NCBI GenBank assembly: GCA_001770725.1
Contig: MERU01000001.1
Location: 62,001 to 126,000, forward strand
Direction of reading: 5' to 3'
Source: Burkholderiales bacterium RIFCSPHIGHO2_01_FULL_63_240
GTDB lineage: Bacteria; Pseudomonadota; Gammaproteobacteria; Burkholderiales; Burkholderiaceae_C
Length of the DNA: 64,000 nt
Under the pieces are notes generated by a model. It was not told the DNA's origin and did not search any database. It was given only the letters and a program-made list of their open reading frames with translations. A program made the translations under genes and the position numbers. Below are positions 28,701-36,931 of this stretch, piece by piece. The first letter of the stretch is position 1, and every line of letters begins with the position of its first letter.

Positions 28701-29077
28701 CCGATGCGGCGGCCCATGTAATCGAGCAGCGCGAACGAGGCGCGCTCGATGTCGCGCACGGCATCGGCGGCCAGCGAGGCCGGGCGGTTGACGAACTTCT
28801 GCACCAGCGCTTCGCTGGCGCGCAGCAGCGCGGCCCCGGCGGGCAAGCCCGCGAGCTCGAGTGCACCCACACCCTGGTGGATCTGCTGGCGGGCGGTGCG
28901 CAGCACGGACGGGTCGAGCGCATCGACGTCCGACTGCGCGGCCGAAGCCTGGTCCTTGAGCGCACGGTTGAGCGCCTTGTGCGCGGCGTCCAGCGACTTG
29001 CGCAGTTCGTCCTGCACCCAGGCCAGGGCGCTGAGGTCGTCTGCGGGCAGGGCGGCGTCGGTTTGCAGGCTGTCCAT
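22715..29077 (-). CDS. chpA: ChpA/PilL hybrid chemotaxis kinase of the type IV pilus system
   Basis: This 2120-residue hybrid CheA controls twitching motility. Three Hpt-type sites are visible: FHTLKGSS (His777), AHSLAGNS (His1124, lacking the Lys) and LHTFKGGA (His1329). A degenerate Hpt-like unit near residue 500 has Gln where His would be. The CheA dimerisation domain (about 1520-1640), HATPase with RNCVTHGIE (about 1686) and GRGVGMD, a CheW-like domain (about 1800-1940) and a C-terminal receiver with VVLSDIEMP (Asp2045) follow. Acidic Glu/Asp-rich linkers join the modules. It is the last gene of pilGHIJ-chpA. No pilK (CheR) or chpB (CheB) follows. Confidence 0.95.
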   Translation of the reverse strand: MDSLQTDAALPADDLSALAWVQDELRKSLDAAHKALNRALKDQASAAQSDVDALDPSVLRTARQQIHQGVGALELAGLPAGAALLRASEALVQKFVNRPASLAADAVRDIERASFALLDYMGRRIGGKQVSAVELFPQYEALVSRVGGGLPRPSDLWAQDWPSLSLESRLEAPDDVEPRKPDASTVDAFERGLLGLMKRQQPQDARDLAQVCAALARDAEQRRAHREAATWMLASGFLEGLAERHIALDVHAKRVLSSLLSQLRVLVRGNGVPSDRLANELLFFCAQAQETPAAERSVLTRVRRTFGLERHRPVSLAASSLGRHDPATIAQALKRVASAKEGWSAVAAGEALRLGGLNEQFSLVGDSLRRLFPDGEVLADALAEAVHRTVASTQGPEAGLAMEVATSVLYVEACLEDGEFESSEQHERMQRLADRLRLVSEGQTAPPLEGWMEDLYRRVSDRQTIGSVVQELRSTLSECEKLIDQFFRDPQNRAPLVNVPNQLQSMRGVLAVLGLDLAAHASVRMRDDIDHLLLPSTDLGEAGESGVFDRLASNLGALGFLIDMMGVQPSLAKSLFTYDETSGVLSPLMGREKKVLSTPDDPVEAAAHHVQQVEKQQAQAVAEEAVQALEQVGQGDAGLDAVSQQLQKLAETPHVQEQSELAGTLAAAQAALDQALQTDDAESTAAAREQVSQVLADLTQPEAEPQPEAPAFPPQAPLAPTPVVEVAATGLEEDDEMREIFLEEAREVIEQAREGLQSLREQPDDVQALTSVRRAFHTLKGSSRMVGLKEYGEAGWACEQLYNTWLASQAPASEDLLGLSGEVLDHLAQWTDAISERRDAGWSSAPVVAVAEALRLRGERLPLNGSPDTLVALSAPEPALAAAEPFDMGTLVSEPDLAVAALPTVSESALVELAEPSEPLADLTSDLACVDEVISLDLPELLPEPTPASEAALIAAVEAGLSDLALSDALGQAPNAAEATSIAMAVALEDEEPLDLSNLEVIEPVEIRAPDEGAPTQAGPLVDEAQATPDLDISLDLSLTDAPASGDAAAAADVEVIDLSAQPDSEGSDEPVKVIGDLRIPIPLFNIYLNEADEQSRRLGNALSEWVLEGAVRPVGDEMVALAHSLAGNSATVGYADLSKLARLLEHGLSRAQTLGRVREADASLFNEAAEEIRQLLHQFAAGFLRPASPDLLARLDDYDHEASRLIEARSLQPVSDDPPSTRSGGLDELPERPHLRLVQSEPDAHELVHAEPVQPVHASPALTPLSELNLSWDDEDDIDQQDQVDADLFPIFEEEAQELLPQLANEVRHWLSRPEDTDAASACMRTLHTFKGGARLAGAMRLGELAHRLESAIERLLSAGTPTADAVAPLEARVDHLVDDFEALRQRDASQQAEVLAQSLSSPLPAASTEQRFEPAADTQVVGDAAEQSPAQALPTDDNPAWAAQAIEPGVTATGAASATGETLEPIDWASLPIDRLAAMRPAARENTQGPAQAAVRVRPQLLDRLVNHAGEVAITRTRLQGQVGQIKGSLSDLTENLDRLRQQLRDIELQAETQVATRMEQARAASQQFDPLEFDRYTRFQELTRMMAESVNDVATVQRTLQRSMETTEDQLAAQARLTRDLQDDLLRTRMVEFEGLSDRLYRVVRQAAKETGKQVRLDIVGGNTEVDRGVLERMTGAFEHLLRNCVTHGIESPQGRAEAGKDATGTITVTLSQEGNEVGIAFSDDGAGLRLDRIRERALSLGLIDGNAQLSDDELAHLIFTPGFSTADQVTELAGRGVGMDVVRAEVNAMGGRVETHTEAGRGTRFTLILPLTTAVTRVVMLRCGQMNVAVPTHLIEMVRRSRPPEVEQAYREGTMPFGDQSLPFYWLGALLDFSPMGVEGGRSLPVVIVRSAQQRIAVHVDEVLGNQEVVVKNLGTQLSRLPGLAGMTLLASGAVSLIYNPVALATVYGEQARSVTANALATVGDAAGGWLQPHAKPLHVAEAQSTEPDVPLVLVVDDSLTVRRVTQRLLAREGYRVSLAKDGLEALELLAQERPTVVLSDIEMPRMDGFDLVRNIRADQKLAGLPVIMITSRIAQKHRDYAAELGVNHYLGKPYREEELLALVARYAASADIAIP

Positions 29078-29139
29078 GGGATCCCGGGTGTTTGCTTGTC
29101 TTGACGTTCGTGGCGTTGCGGGGCCGATCGGGCTGCGGA

Positions 29140-31482
29140 TCAGGAAGCGATCTTGAAGCGAGCGACCTGCTGCTGCAGTTCTTCAGCGGTCTTGGCCAGT
29201 TCACGCACCAGTTGCGAGGTCGAACGCGTGCCCTCACCCGTCTGCTCGGTCACGGCGAAGATGTGCTGGATGTTGGCGACCACCACGTTGGCGTTTTCGG
29301 CTTCGCGCAGCGCTTGCGACGAAATCTGTTCGATCAGCTCGGCAAGGCGACGCGACACGCGGTCGATGTCGCCCAGGGCGGATCCGGCCGCGTCGGACAG
29401 GCGGGCCCCTTCGACCACACCCTGCGTGGAGCGCTCCATGGCGGCCACGGCGTCTTGGGTGTCGGTCTGAATGGTGCGCACCAGCGCGGCAATTTCGCGG
29501 GTCGCGTCGGCCGAGCGTTCGGCCAGTCGCTGCACTTCCTCGGCCACCACCGAGAAGCCGCGACCGGCTTCACCCGCGGACGCAGCCTGGATGGCGGCGT
29601 TCAGGGCCAGCACGTTCGTCTGCTCCGTGATGTCCGAGATCAGTTCGGTGATTTCGCCGATTTCCTGGGACGACTCGCCCAGTCGCTTGATGCGCTTGGA
29701 GGTTTCCTGGATCTGCTCGCGGATGGTGTTCATGCCGCCGATGGCGTTCTGCACCGCGGCCAGACCGGAGTCGGCGGCAGCCAGCGATTGGCGCGCCACC
29801 TCGGCGGAGTGCTGGGCCTGGGCAGACACCTCGTTGATTCGGCCCGCCATCTGCAGCACCGATTCACCGGTTTCGCGGATCTCGCGCAGTTGTTCGTCGG
29901 AGGCGGCCAGCAGCTCGGTCGAGGTGCTTTCCACCTCGTTGGTGGTCTCAGACACCCGCAGCACGGCGCCCTGCACCTGCGACACCAGGGTGCGCAGCTC
30001 TTCCACGGTGAAGTTCACGGAGTCGGCGATGGCGCCGGTGATGTCTTCCGTCACCGTGGCCTGTTGCGTCAGGTCGCCTTCGGCGACAAGCTGCAGCTCG
30101 TTCATCAAACGCAGAATGGCCGCCTGGTTGGCGTCGTTGACGCGCTTGGCTTCGCGCTCCTGGCGTTCGGCCTCCTGGCGCTGGGCTTCGGCGATCAGGG
30201 CGCGCTGGCGTTGGTCTGTCAGGAAGACGCGCAGCATGCCGTAAGCGGCCGTGGCCGTCAGCAGCAGGAAGACCAGGATCAGGGCCACGTTCAGGCCACC
30301 GATGCCGGCGCCTTCGGACAGCTTGGCCTGCACCTCTTCGAGGCCCTTGCGCAGCGGCTCGGAGTCGTCGATCACGGCCACCTGGGCGTCACGCGCGGCC
30401 ACCAGGCCTTGGAGCGAGCCCAGGATGAAGGTCGATTGCGTGCGGGTGCGCTCGAAGATCTGCAGGAGCGCATTGAGCATCTCCTTCATCTCCGGGTCGC
30501 GCGTGCCGGTCAGGCGCAGGTCCTGGTTGCCACTGAGCAGGCCCTCGGCGGTTTCCTTGAAGGCGTTGAGGTCCTTGCCGAGCAGGAACACGGCTTCGGT
30601 GGACACGCCTTCGACGGTCAGGAATTCGTTGGCCGACTTGCCGATGCGCTGTGTGAGCATCACGAGCTGGTTGAGCGCCGAAGCCTCGGACGGCGACACG
30701 CCGCCCTTTTCGATGCGGGCGTTGGCGATGCCTTCGGCCAGGTCGAGCAGCTCGGACGACTGACCGTTGACCTCGCGCAGGGCCGCGCTCACCTGGGTCA
30801 GCGTCTGCTTCTGGCTCAACACGAAGTTGGCGTTCTTCTCGGCGCGATCGACCAGGGGCAGCATCGGCGTGAGCGCATCGCGCGCGCCACCCGACACCTC
30901 GGAGAGCTTCAAGGCGCTGTCGCCCTGAGCCAGGCCACGCACGTTGGTGGCCAGCACCTTGGCCGATTCAGCCACCTCCGGGAAGGCCTGGGCGCGACCG
31001 ATCAGGGCCTGAGACACCGATTTGGCCAGGCGTTGCGACTGCATCAGCGCCTGACCGGTGGCACCGGTCTGTGCGGCGCGCCGGTCGGCGGCGTTCACCG
31101 AGAGGAAGGCGGCGAGCATCAGGCCCAGCACGCCTGCGGCCAGCGCGCCACCGAGGATGCGTTGCTGGCGGTCCAGGCGCAGGTGGCCGATCAGGGGCAG
31201 GCCCGTTTGCGACTCGCTGCCAGGCACCGGGGTGGCCGGGACCTCGGCGTTCAGGCGGGTCTCGTTGTAGTCATCGGGGAACTGCGAAGGCGCGGCCTCC
31301 GAGATGATGGAATCCGAAGTCGTGGTGTTGCCGCCGGGCTGGAGGGTCGAAGGAGAGGACTGCGTGTCCACCTGCTGCGAGCCATCGGCCGTGACCATGC
31401 CCTCCGTGCTCAAGGCCTCCGGCTGAACTTCCTCGCGATCCTGCGACTTGCCCAGCTCCTTGATCCGGCTCAGGAAACTCAT
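29140..31482 (-). CDS. pilJ: PilJ, methyl-accepting chemotaxis protein of the type IV pilus system
   Basis: PilJ is the receptor that feeds ChpA. The 780-residue protein has transmembrane helices near 110-129 and 395-416, paired PilJ-type helical sensor domains between them, a HAMP-like segment and a cytoplasmic signalling domain with [20 protein letters not shown]. The Ser/Thr/Gln-rich cytoplasmic N-terminal stretch of about 108 residues is longer than in Pseudomonas PilJ. GGAG eight bases before the ATG at 31482 supports this start over an in-frame one 54 bases upstream. It lies 59 bases after pilI and 62 before chpA. Confidence 0.95.
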   Translation of the reverse strand: MSFLSRIKELGKSQDREEVQPEALSTEGMVTADGSQQVDTQSSPSTLQPGGNTTTSDSIISEAAPSQFPDDYNETRLNAEVPATPVPGSESQTGLPLIGHLRLDRQQRILGGALAAGVLGLMLAAFLSVNAADRRAAQTGATGQALMQSQRLAKSVSQALIGRAQAFPEVAESAKVLATNVRGLAQGDSALKLSEVSGGARDALTPMLPLVDRAEKNANFVLSQKQTLTQVSAALREVNGQSSELLDLAEGIANARIEKGGVSPSEASALNQLVMLTQRIGKSANEFLTVEGVSTEAVFLLGKDLNAFKETAEGLLSGNQDLRLTGTRDPEMKEMLNALLQIFERTRTQSTFILGSLQGLVAARDAQVAVIDDSEPLRKGLEEVQAKLSEGAGIGGLNVALILVFLLLTATAAYGMLRVFLTDQRQRALIAEAQRQEAERQEREAKRVNDANQAAILRLMNELQLVAEGDLTQQATVTEDITGAIADSVNFTVEELRTLVSQVQGAVLRVSETTNEVESTSTELLAASDEQLREIRETGESVLQMAGRINEVSAQAQHSAEVARQSLAAADSGLAAVQNAIGGMNTIREQIQETSKRIKRLGESSQEIGEITELISDITEQTNVLALNAAIQAASAGEAGRGFSVVAEEVQRLAERSADATREIAALVRTIQTDTQDAVAAMERSTQGVVEGARLSDAAGSALGDIDRVSRRLAELIEQISSQALREAENANVVVANIQHIFAVTEQTGEGTRSTSQLVRELAKTAEELQQQVARFKIAS

Positions 31483-31541
31483 GTGCTTGCTCCAGTGACT
31501 TCTGTGATGTGCTGTGTTCTGGTGTCTGGCGTCCACGCCCG

Positions 31542-32087
31542 TCAGGCGTCGATGCGGGCGAAGGCCTCGTCCGAGGCCAGGGCCGTGAGGTCGAGTTCAT
31601 GCCAGATGCGGCCCTGGGCATCGGTCATCTGCTGGCCGATGAAATGCGGCCGGGTCGCGTCCTCGGACTGAGGCACGAGCTGAAGGTTGGACGGGTTGCG
31701 CAGGCCCAGCAGGCGGTCGATCAGCAGCGCCGCGTTGACCTGCAGCCGGGCGTTGAAGGCCACCAGCCGACCGGTGTCGCGCGCGGAGGCGCCTTCGGCC
31801 ACCGGGCGGGGCGTGCGCCGGGCCAGGCCCAGGAAGCTCGCCAGGTCGACCACGCCATTGAGCTGGCCACGCAAGTTGGCCACGCCCAGGAACCATTCGG
31901 CGCTGTGCGGCACGGGGTGGATGGTCGCGAGCGGGAAGATCTCGCCGGACTGGTCGAGCGGCAGCAAAAAGCCGTGACCGGCGATCTCGACGGCCAGCCA
32001 ACTGCGCGACGGCGCCTGCTCGCGCACCGTCTGCAGGCGCTCGGCCAGCCGTTGCTGCAGTTCCCTGAGTGCTTCCTTGTTGGCCAT
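31542..32087 (-). CDS. pilI: PilI, CheW-like adaptor of the type IV pilus system
   Basis: The 181-residue CheW-domain protein couples PilJ to ChpA. Hallmarks are [15 protein letters not shown], the conserved NLRG in [15 protein letters not shown] and the late strand RIWHELDL. It has an N-terminal coiled-coil-like helix ([16 protein letters not shown]). It lies 15 bases after pilH. Confidence 0.94.
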   Translation of the reverse strand: MANKEALRELQQRLAERLQTVREQAPSRSWLAVEIAGHGFLLPLDQSGEIFPLATIHPVPHSAEWFLGVANLRGQLNGVVDLASFLGLARRTPRPVAEGASARDTGRLVAFNARLQVNAALLIDRLLGLRNPSNLQLVPQSEDATRPHFIGQQMTDAQGRIWHELDLTALASDEAFARIDA

Positions 32088-32102
32088 CGAAGGTGCTCCG
32101 GG

Positions 32103-32468
32103 TCAGCCGAAGGCCTTGATCTTGGCCAGCAGCTCTTCCGGGTTGACCGGCTTGACCACGTAGTCGCGCGCGCCCTGGCGCATGCCCCAGACGCGGTCGG
32201 TTTCCTGGTTCTTGCTCGTGCAGATGATGACCGGCACGTTGGCGAAGTCGGGGTCGCGGGTGATGGCACGGGTCAGCTGGAAGCCGTTCTGGCCGGGCAT
32301 GACCACGTCCATGAGGATCAGGTCGGGCTTTTCTTCCTGCAGGCGCTTGAGGGCCTCTTCACCGTTTTCGGCGGTGCGCACTTTGTAGCCCTTTTTGGTC
32401 AGCAACTCCGACAGAACGTGGAGTTCGGTCTTGGAGTCGTCAACGAGCAGGATTTTCTGGATGGACAT
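32103..32468 (-). CDS. pilH: PilH, CheY-like response regulator
   Basis: The 121-residue stand-alone receiver has the acidic pair VDDS, phospho-acceptor Asp54 in ILMDVVMP, the switch threonine/serine in ICTSK and Lys in VVKPVNP. In Pseudomonas PilH is one of two receivers of ChpA and affects pilus retraction via PilT. It lies 22 bases after pilG. Confidence 0.95.
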   Translation of the reverse strand: MSIQKILLVDDSKTELHVLSELLTKKGYKVRTAENGEEALKRLQEEKPDLILMDVVMPGQNGFQLTRAITRDPDFANVPVIICTSKNQETDRVWGMRQGARDYVVKPVNPEELLAKIKAFG

Positions 32469-32490
32469 GGCTGACCTTCGGGCGTGGTTC

Positions 32491-32886
32491 TCAAGCGGTG
32501 TATTGGGCGACAGCCTGGAGCAGCTGGTCTTTGGTGAAGGGCTTGGTCAGGTAGTCCTGCGAGCCCACCATGCGGCCACGGGCCTTGTCGAACAGACCGT
32601 CCTTGGAAGACAGCATGATCACGGGCGTGTGGGTGAAGCGCGGATTGCGCTTGATGATGGCGCAAGTCTGGTAACCGTCCAGCCTGGGCATCAGGATGTC
32701 GCAGAAGATGACATCGGGCGCATGGTCGTTGACCTTGGACAAGGCATCGAAGCCGTCTTCGGCCAGCACGACCTCGTAACCACCCTGCTTGAGGAAAATC
32801 TCGGCGCTGCGTCGGATGGTGTTGCTGTCGTCGATGACGAGCACCTTCCGGGACGCGAGGGCGTCGGGGTTCACGGATTCAGACAC
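32491..32886 (-). CDS. pilG: PilG, CheY-like response regulator
   Basis: The 131-residue receiver carries VIDDSNTIRRSAE, phospho-acceptor Asp63 in FCDILMPRLDGYQTC and YLTKPF, all PilG-like. The GTG at 32886 is preferred because GGAGGAG lies eight bases upstream; an upstream ATG at 32928 would bypass that site. PilG promotes pilus extension through PilB in Pseudomonas. Confidence 0.94.
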   Translation of the reverse strand: MSESVNPDALASRKVLVIDDSNTIRRSAEIFLKQGGYEVVLAEDGFDALSKVNDHAPDVIFCDILMPRLDGYQTCAIIKRNPRFTHTPVIMLSSKDGLFDKARGRMVGSQDYLTKPFTKDQLLQAVAQYTA

Positions 32887-32955
32887 TGCAAACACTCCTC
32901 CATCTGCCCGACATGCCCATGGGGCCATCGGGCAGCGTTTTCATGGTCGAGGCGC

Positions 32956-33129
32956 TCAGACAGGCACCATCTCGAAATCGTCCTTGCGGGCACCGCATTC
33001 GGGACAGACCCAGTTCATGGGAATGTCCTGCCAGCGGGTGCCCGGGGCAATGCCCTCGTCGGGCAGGCCCGCGGCCTCATCGTAGATCCAGCCGCAGATC
33101 AGGCACATCCAGGTACGAAACTCGCTCAC
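32956..33129 (-). CDS. Rubredoxin
   Basis: The 57-residue electron carrier binds one iron through four cysteines, Cys9/Cys12 (MCLICG) and Cys42/Cys45 (VCPECG), with the fold residues WIYDEAAG, PGT-x-W and KDDFEMV. Such rubredoxins deliver electrons to alkane hydroxylases or diiron proteins. The GTG at 33129 gives the usual length; ATG at codon 8 would cut the first strand. It lies 69 bases upstream of pilG, a placement also seen in related Burkholderiales. Confidence 0.95.
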   Translation of the reverse strand: MSEFRTWMCLICGWIYDEAAGLPDEGIAPGTRWQDIPMNWVCPECGARKDDFEMVPV

Positions 33130-33150
33130 GTTGGTTCAGACCAGCTTGAA

Positions 33151-33168
33151 TACAATCAGCCCATTGTA
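33151..33168. promoter_or_regulatory. Inverted pair of -10-like hexamers between rubredoxin and thiD
   Basis: TACAAT (33151-33156, plus strand) and ATTGTA (33163-33168, which reads TACAAT on the minus strand) are six bases apart. The minus-strand copy would start transcripts towards rubredoxin and pilG. No good -35 element matches either hexamer, so activity may need an activator. Confidence 0.4.
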
Positions 33169-33198
33169 GCCACGCCTCTTTTGCGCAAATCGCAGGGT

Positions 33199-33228
33199 TT
33201 GCCGGCAATGGCTCACGGTTCTTACACT
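33199..33228 (+). promoter_or_regulatory. Probable sigma-70 promoter of thiD-hemL-mpl
   Basis: TTGCCG (33199-33204) and TACACT (33223-33228) are separated by 18 bases. The thiD ATG lies 13 bases after the -10, so the leader would be very short. Confidence 0.5.
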
Positions 33229-33241
33229 GCTTACCCACCTG

Positions 33242-34198
33242 ATGAACGCAATCCAGACCGGCCAGGACGAAGCCCAGACCCCCATCGATCAGGACGGGGG
33301 GGCACCGGCCTGCGTCATGAGCTTCAACGCCAACGACCCCAGCGGGGCCTCGGGCATCGGCGCGGACATCGCCACCGTGGCGGCCATGGGCGCCCACGCG
33401 CTGCCCGTGGTCACCAGCCTGCTGATCCGCGACACCGCCGAGGTATTCGAGTCGGTCGAGATCGACCCGGAAGCCGTCATGGAGCAGGCCCGCTCCATCC
33501 TGGAGGACGTCACCGTCGCCTCCTGGAAGGTGGGCTTCCTGGGCAGCGCCGAGAACATCAGCGTGGTCGCCGAGATCCTGTCGGATTACCCCGACACCCC
33601 GCTGGTGGCCCACCTGTCGAACCTGTCCTGGATGGACGACGACGCCCAGATGGCCTACCTGGACGCCTACCGCGAGCTGATCCTGCCGGCCACCCACGTG
33701 CTGGTGGGCGCGCACCAGACGCTGACCGATTTCCTGCTGCCCGAGTGGGAGTCCGAGCGCATGCCTTCGGCCCGCGAGCTGGCCGTGGCGGCCTCCGACC
33801 TGGGTGCCAGCTACGTGCTGGTGACCGGCGTGCAGTTGCCCGACCAGTTCATCGACAACGTGCTGGCCTCGCCGCAAGGCGCCCTGGCGGGCGAGCGCTT
33901 CGAGCGTTTCGAGGCCGGCTTCGTGGGCGCAGGCGACACCCTGTCGGCGGCGCTGGCGGCCATCCTCTCCAGCGGCACCGAGCTCGACGTGGCGGTGTCC
34001 GAAGCCCTGAGCTTCCTCGACCAGGCGCTGGACGCGGGCTTCCGACCCGGCATGGGCAACGTCGTGCCCGACCGCTTCTTCTGGGCCCTGCCCCCGGGCG
34101 ACGCCCCGGTCGATGGCGAGCCGCTGCCCGAAGGCAGCGAGCCCGGCCAGCCCACGCTCGACGACACCCCGCCGCCCTCTTCCCGCAACGTCCACTGA
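33242..34198 (+). CDS. thiD: Hydroxymethylpyrimidine/phosphomethylpyrimidine kinase ThiD
   Basis: ThiD phosphorylates the pyrimidine half of thiamine. The 318-residue protein has the ribokinase-like start [23 protein letters not shown] and the catalytic [12 protein letters not shown] loop near the end. The middle is more divergent than in E. coli ThiD, and the last 40 residues form a Pro/Glu/Asp-rich tail. It lies one base before hemL, so the two are translationally linked. A related role in pyrimidine salvage cannot be excluded. Confidence 0.85.
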   Translation: MNAIQTGQDEAQTPIDQDGGAPACVMSFNANDPSGASGIGADIATVAAMGAHALPVVTSLLIRDTAEVFESVEIDPEAVMEQARSILEDVTVASWKVGFLGSAENISVVAEILSDYPDTPLVAHLSNLSWMDDDAQMAYLDAYRELILPATHVLVGAHQTLTDFLLPEWESERMPSARELAVAASDLGASYVLVTGVQLPDQFIDNVLASPQGALAGERFERFEAGFVGAGDTLSAALAAILSSGTELDVAVSEALSFLDQALDAGFRPGMGNVVPDRFFWALPPGDAPVDGEPLPEGSEPGQPTLDDTPPPSSRNVH

Positions 34199-34199
34199 C

Positions 34200-35492
34200 A
34201 TGTCCCGCAACGCCCAGCTGTTCGAACGCGCCCAGCGCGTCATCCCGGGCGGCGTGAACTCCCCCGTGCGCGCCTTCAAGGCCGTCGGGGGCACGCCCCG
34301 TTTCATCCAGCGCGCCCAGGGCGCCTACACCTGGGACGCCGAAGGCACCCGGTTCATCGACTACATCGGCTCCTGGGGCCCGATGATCCTGGGCCACGGC
34401 CACCCCGAGGTGCTCGAAGCGGTTCAGAAGGCCGCCCTCGAAGGCTTCTCCTTTGGCGCGCCCACCGAGCGCGAAATCGAACTGGCGGAAGAAATCATCA
34501 AACTCGTGCCCAGCGCCGAGCAGGTGCGCCTGGTCAGCTCGGGCACCGAAGCCGGCATGAGCGCCATCCGCCTGGCGCGTGGCTTCACCGGCCGCAACAA
34601 AATCATCAAGTTCGAGGGCTGCTACCACGGCCACGCCGACGCCCTGCTGGTCAAGGCCGGCTCGGGCCTGGCCACCTTCGGTCACCCGACCAGCGCCGGC
34701 GTGCCGGCAGAGGTGGTGCAGCACACCCTGGTGCTGACCTACAACGACATCGAACAGATCGAGCAGGCCTTCGCCACCCAAGGCGACGACATCGCCTGCG
34801 TGATGATCGAGCCCATCGCCGGCAACATGAACTTCGTGCGCGCCAGCGTGACCTTCATCCAGCGCGTCAGCGAGCTGTGCACCCAGCACGGCGCCCTGTT
34901 CGTGTTCGACGAGGTGATGAGCGGCTTTCGCGTCGGGCTGGGCAGCGCCCAGGGCCTGTACGCCAAGCTGATCCCGGGTTTTGCGCCCGACATGAGCGTG
35001 TTCGGCAAGGTCATCGGTGGCGGCATGCCGCTGGCGGCCTTCGCGTCCCGCCGCGAGGTCATGGCCAAGCTGGCCCCGCTGGGCCCGGTCTACCAGGCCG
35101 GCACCCTCTCGGGCAACCCGGTGGCCACCGCCTGCGGCCTGGCCACGCTGCGGCTCATCCAGCAGCCCGGCTTTTTCGAGCAGCTGTCGGCGCGCACCCG
35201 TCAGCTCATGGGCGGCTTCGTGAAGGTGGCGACCGACGCCGGCGTGCCGCTCACGGCCGACAGCGAAGGCGGCATGTTCGGTTTCTTCTTCGCCGAACAC
35301 CTGCCGCAGAACTACCAGGAGGTCATGGCGCGCGGCACCGAGACCTTCAACCGCTTCTTCCACCTGATGCTGGACCAGGGCGTGTACCTGGCGCCGGCCA
35401 TGTACGAAGCCGGTTTCGTCAGCGCGGCCCACACCGACCAGGACATCGCCGACACGGTGGCGGCCGCCGCCCAAGCCTTCCGCCGCCTCTGA
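34200..35492 (+). CDS. hemL: Glutamate-1-semialdehyde 2,1-aminomutase
   Basis: HemL is a PLP enzyme that makes 5-aminolevulinate for heme. The 430-residue protein shows [11 protein letters not shown], the substrate region [26 protein letters not shown] and the PLP-lysine motif [11 protein letters not shown]. The ATG at 34200 lies one base after the thiD stop; a longer in-frame start would overlap thiD by 86 bases. It is followed 23 bases later by mpl. Confidence 0.97.
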   Translation: MSRNAQLFERAQRVIPGGVNSPVRAFKAVGGTPRFIQRAQGAYTWDAEGTRFIDYIGSWGPMILGHGHPEVLEAVQKAALEGFSFGAPTEREIELAEEIIKLVPSAEQVRLVSSGTEAGMSAIRLARGFTGRNKIIKFEGCYHGHADALLVKAGSGLATFGHPTSAGVPAEVVQHTLVLTYNDIEQIEQAFATQGDDIACVMIEPIAGNMNFVRASVTFIQRVSELCTQHGALFVFDEVMSGFRVGLGSAQGLYAKLIPGFAPDMSVFGKVIGGGMPLAAFASRREVMAKLAPLGPVYQAGTLSGNPVATACGLATLRLIQQPGFFEQLSARTRQLMGGFVKVATDAGVPLTADSEGGMFGFFFAEHLPQNYQEVMARGTETFNRFFHLMLDQGVYLAPAMYEAGFVSAAHTDQDIADTVAAAAQAFRRL

Positions 35493-35515
35493 AGCCCCAT
35501 CCCGGACGAGACCCC

Positions 35516-36892
35516 ATGCACATCCACATCCTCGGCATCTGCGGCACCTTCATGGGTGGCGTGGCGGCGCTGGCCCGCGAAGCTGGCCACCGCGTGACCG
35601 GCTGCGATGCCGGCGTCTACCCGCCGATGTCCGACCAGCTGCGCGCCCTCGGCATCGACCTGATCGAGGGCTACGGCGTCGATCAGCTGGAACTCAAGCC
35701 CGACCTGTTCGTGGTCGGCAACGTCGTCAGCCGCGGCAACCCCTTGATGGAAGCCATCCTCGACGCCGGCCTGCCCTACACGAGCGGCCCGCAATGGCTG
35801 AGCGAACACGTGCTGCAGGGCCGCCACGTGCTGGCCGTGGCCGGCACCCATGGCAAGACGACCACGACCTCGATGCTGACCTGGATCTTGGAGGCCTGCG
35901 GCCAGCAGCCCGGTTTCCTGGTGGGCGGCGTGCCCCAGAACTTCGGGGTGTCGGCCCGATTGGGGCGCACCGACGGGGCCTCGCGCCCTGCCGGCGGGCA
36001 CCCTTTCGTGATCGAGGCCGACGAATACGACACCGCCTTCTTCGACAAGCGCAGCAAGTTCGTGCACTACCGCCCGCGCACGGCCGTGCTCAACAACCTC
36101 GAGTTCGACCACGCCGACATCTTTGCCGACCTGGCCGCCATCGAGACGCAGTTCCACCACCTGGTGCGCACCGTGCCGGCGTCCGGCCGCCTGGTGGTCA
36201 ACGCCCGCGAAGAGGCCCTGGAGCGGGTGCTGACCCGCGGCTGCTGGAGCGACGTGGCGCGCTTTGGCGTGCGCGGCGACACCCCGGGCTTTCGCGCCCG
36301 TGGCGAGCCCCATGCCTTCGACGTGCTCAAGGCCGGCGTGCTGGTCGGCCGCGTTGAATGGGCGCTGCTGGGCGAGCACAACCAGATGAACGCGCTGGCC
36401 GCCATCGCCGCGGCCGAGCACGTGGGCGTGCCGCCCCAACAGGCTTGCGAAGCGCTTGGCCAGTTCGAGAACGTCAAGCGCCGCATGGAGGTCAAGGGCG
36501 AGGTGCGCGGCATCACCGTCTACGACGACTTTGCCCACCACCCGACCGCCATCCGCACCACGGTCGACGGCCTGCGCCGCAAGGTCGGGCCCGATGCGCG
36601 CATCCTGGCGGTGTTCGAGCCGCGATCCAACACCATGAAGCTGGGCACCATGAAGGCCCTGCTGCCCTGGTCGCTCGAAGACGCCGACCTGGCCATCTGC
36701 CATTCGGGCGGGCTGGGCTGGGATGCGGGCGAGGCACTGGCCGAGATGGGCGAGCGCGCCGTGGTGGCCGACACCATCGACGCCGTGGTGGCCAAGGTGG
36801 TCAAGGCCGCACGGCCCGGTGACCACATCCTGTGCATGAGCAATGGGGGTTTTGGCGGCATCCACGCCAAACTGCTGGCGGCGTTGGCCTGA
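35516..36892 (+). CDS. mpl: UDP-N-acetylmuramate:L-alanyl-gamma-D-glutamyl-meso-diaminopimelate ligase
   Basis: Mpl recycles the cell-wall tripeptide by joining it to UDP-MurNAc. The 458-residue Mur ligase begins MHIHILGICGTFMGG. The ATP P-loop is AGTHGKTTTTSM, the central domain has EADEYDTAFFDKRSKF and LNNLEFDHADIF, and the C-terminal domain has DDFAHHPTAI and FEPRSNT. Length is typical. It completes the thiD-hemL-mpl run. Confidence 0.96.
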   Translation: MHIHILGICGTFMGGVAALAREAGHRVTGCDAGVYPPMSDQLRALGIDLIEGYGVDQLELKPDLFVVGNVVSRGNPLMEAILDAGLPYTSGPQWLSEHVLQGRHVLAVAGTHGKTTTTSMLTWILEACGQQPGFLVGGVPQNFGVSARLGRTDGASRPAGGHPFVIEADEYDTAFFDKRSKFVHYRPRTAVLNNLEFDHADIFADLAAIETQFHHLVRTVPASGRLVVNAREEALERVLTRGCWSDVARFGVRGDTPGFRARGEPHAFDVLKAGVLVGRVEWALLGEHNQMNALAAIAAAEHVGVPPQQACEALGQFENVKRRMEVKGEVRGITVYDDFAHHPTAIRTTVDGLRRKVGPDARILAVFEPRSNTMKLGTMKALLPWSLEDADLAICHSGGLGWDAGEALAEMGERAVVADTIDAVVAKVVKAARPGDHILCMSNGGFGGIHAKLLAALA

Positions 36893-36931
36893 AGCCCAGC
36901 GCCCGGCCCATTCAGAGGCCGATCGCCCCGC

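Noticed and set aside
25475-29104. A 1209-codon plus-strand open frame opposite chpA
   Set aside because: It is Gly/Gln/Arg/His-rich shadow sequence antisense to a clear hybrid kinase, with no recognisable domain.
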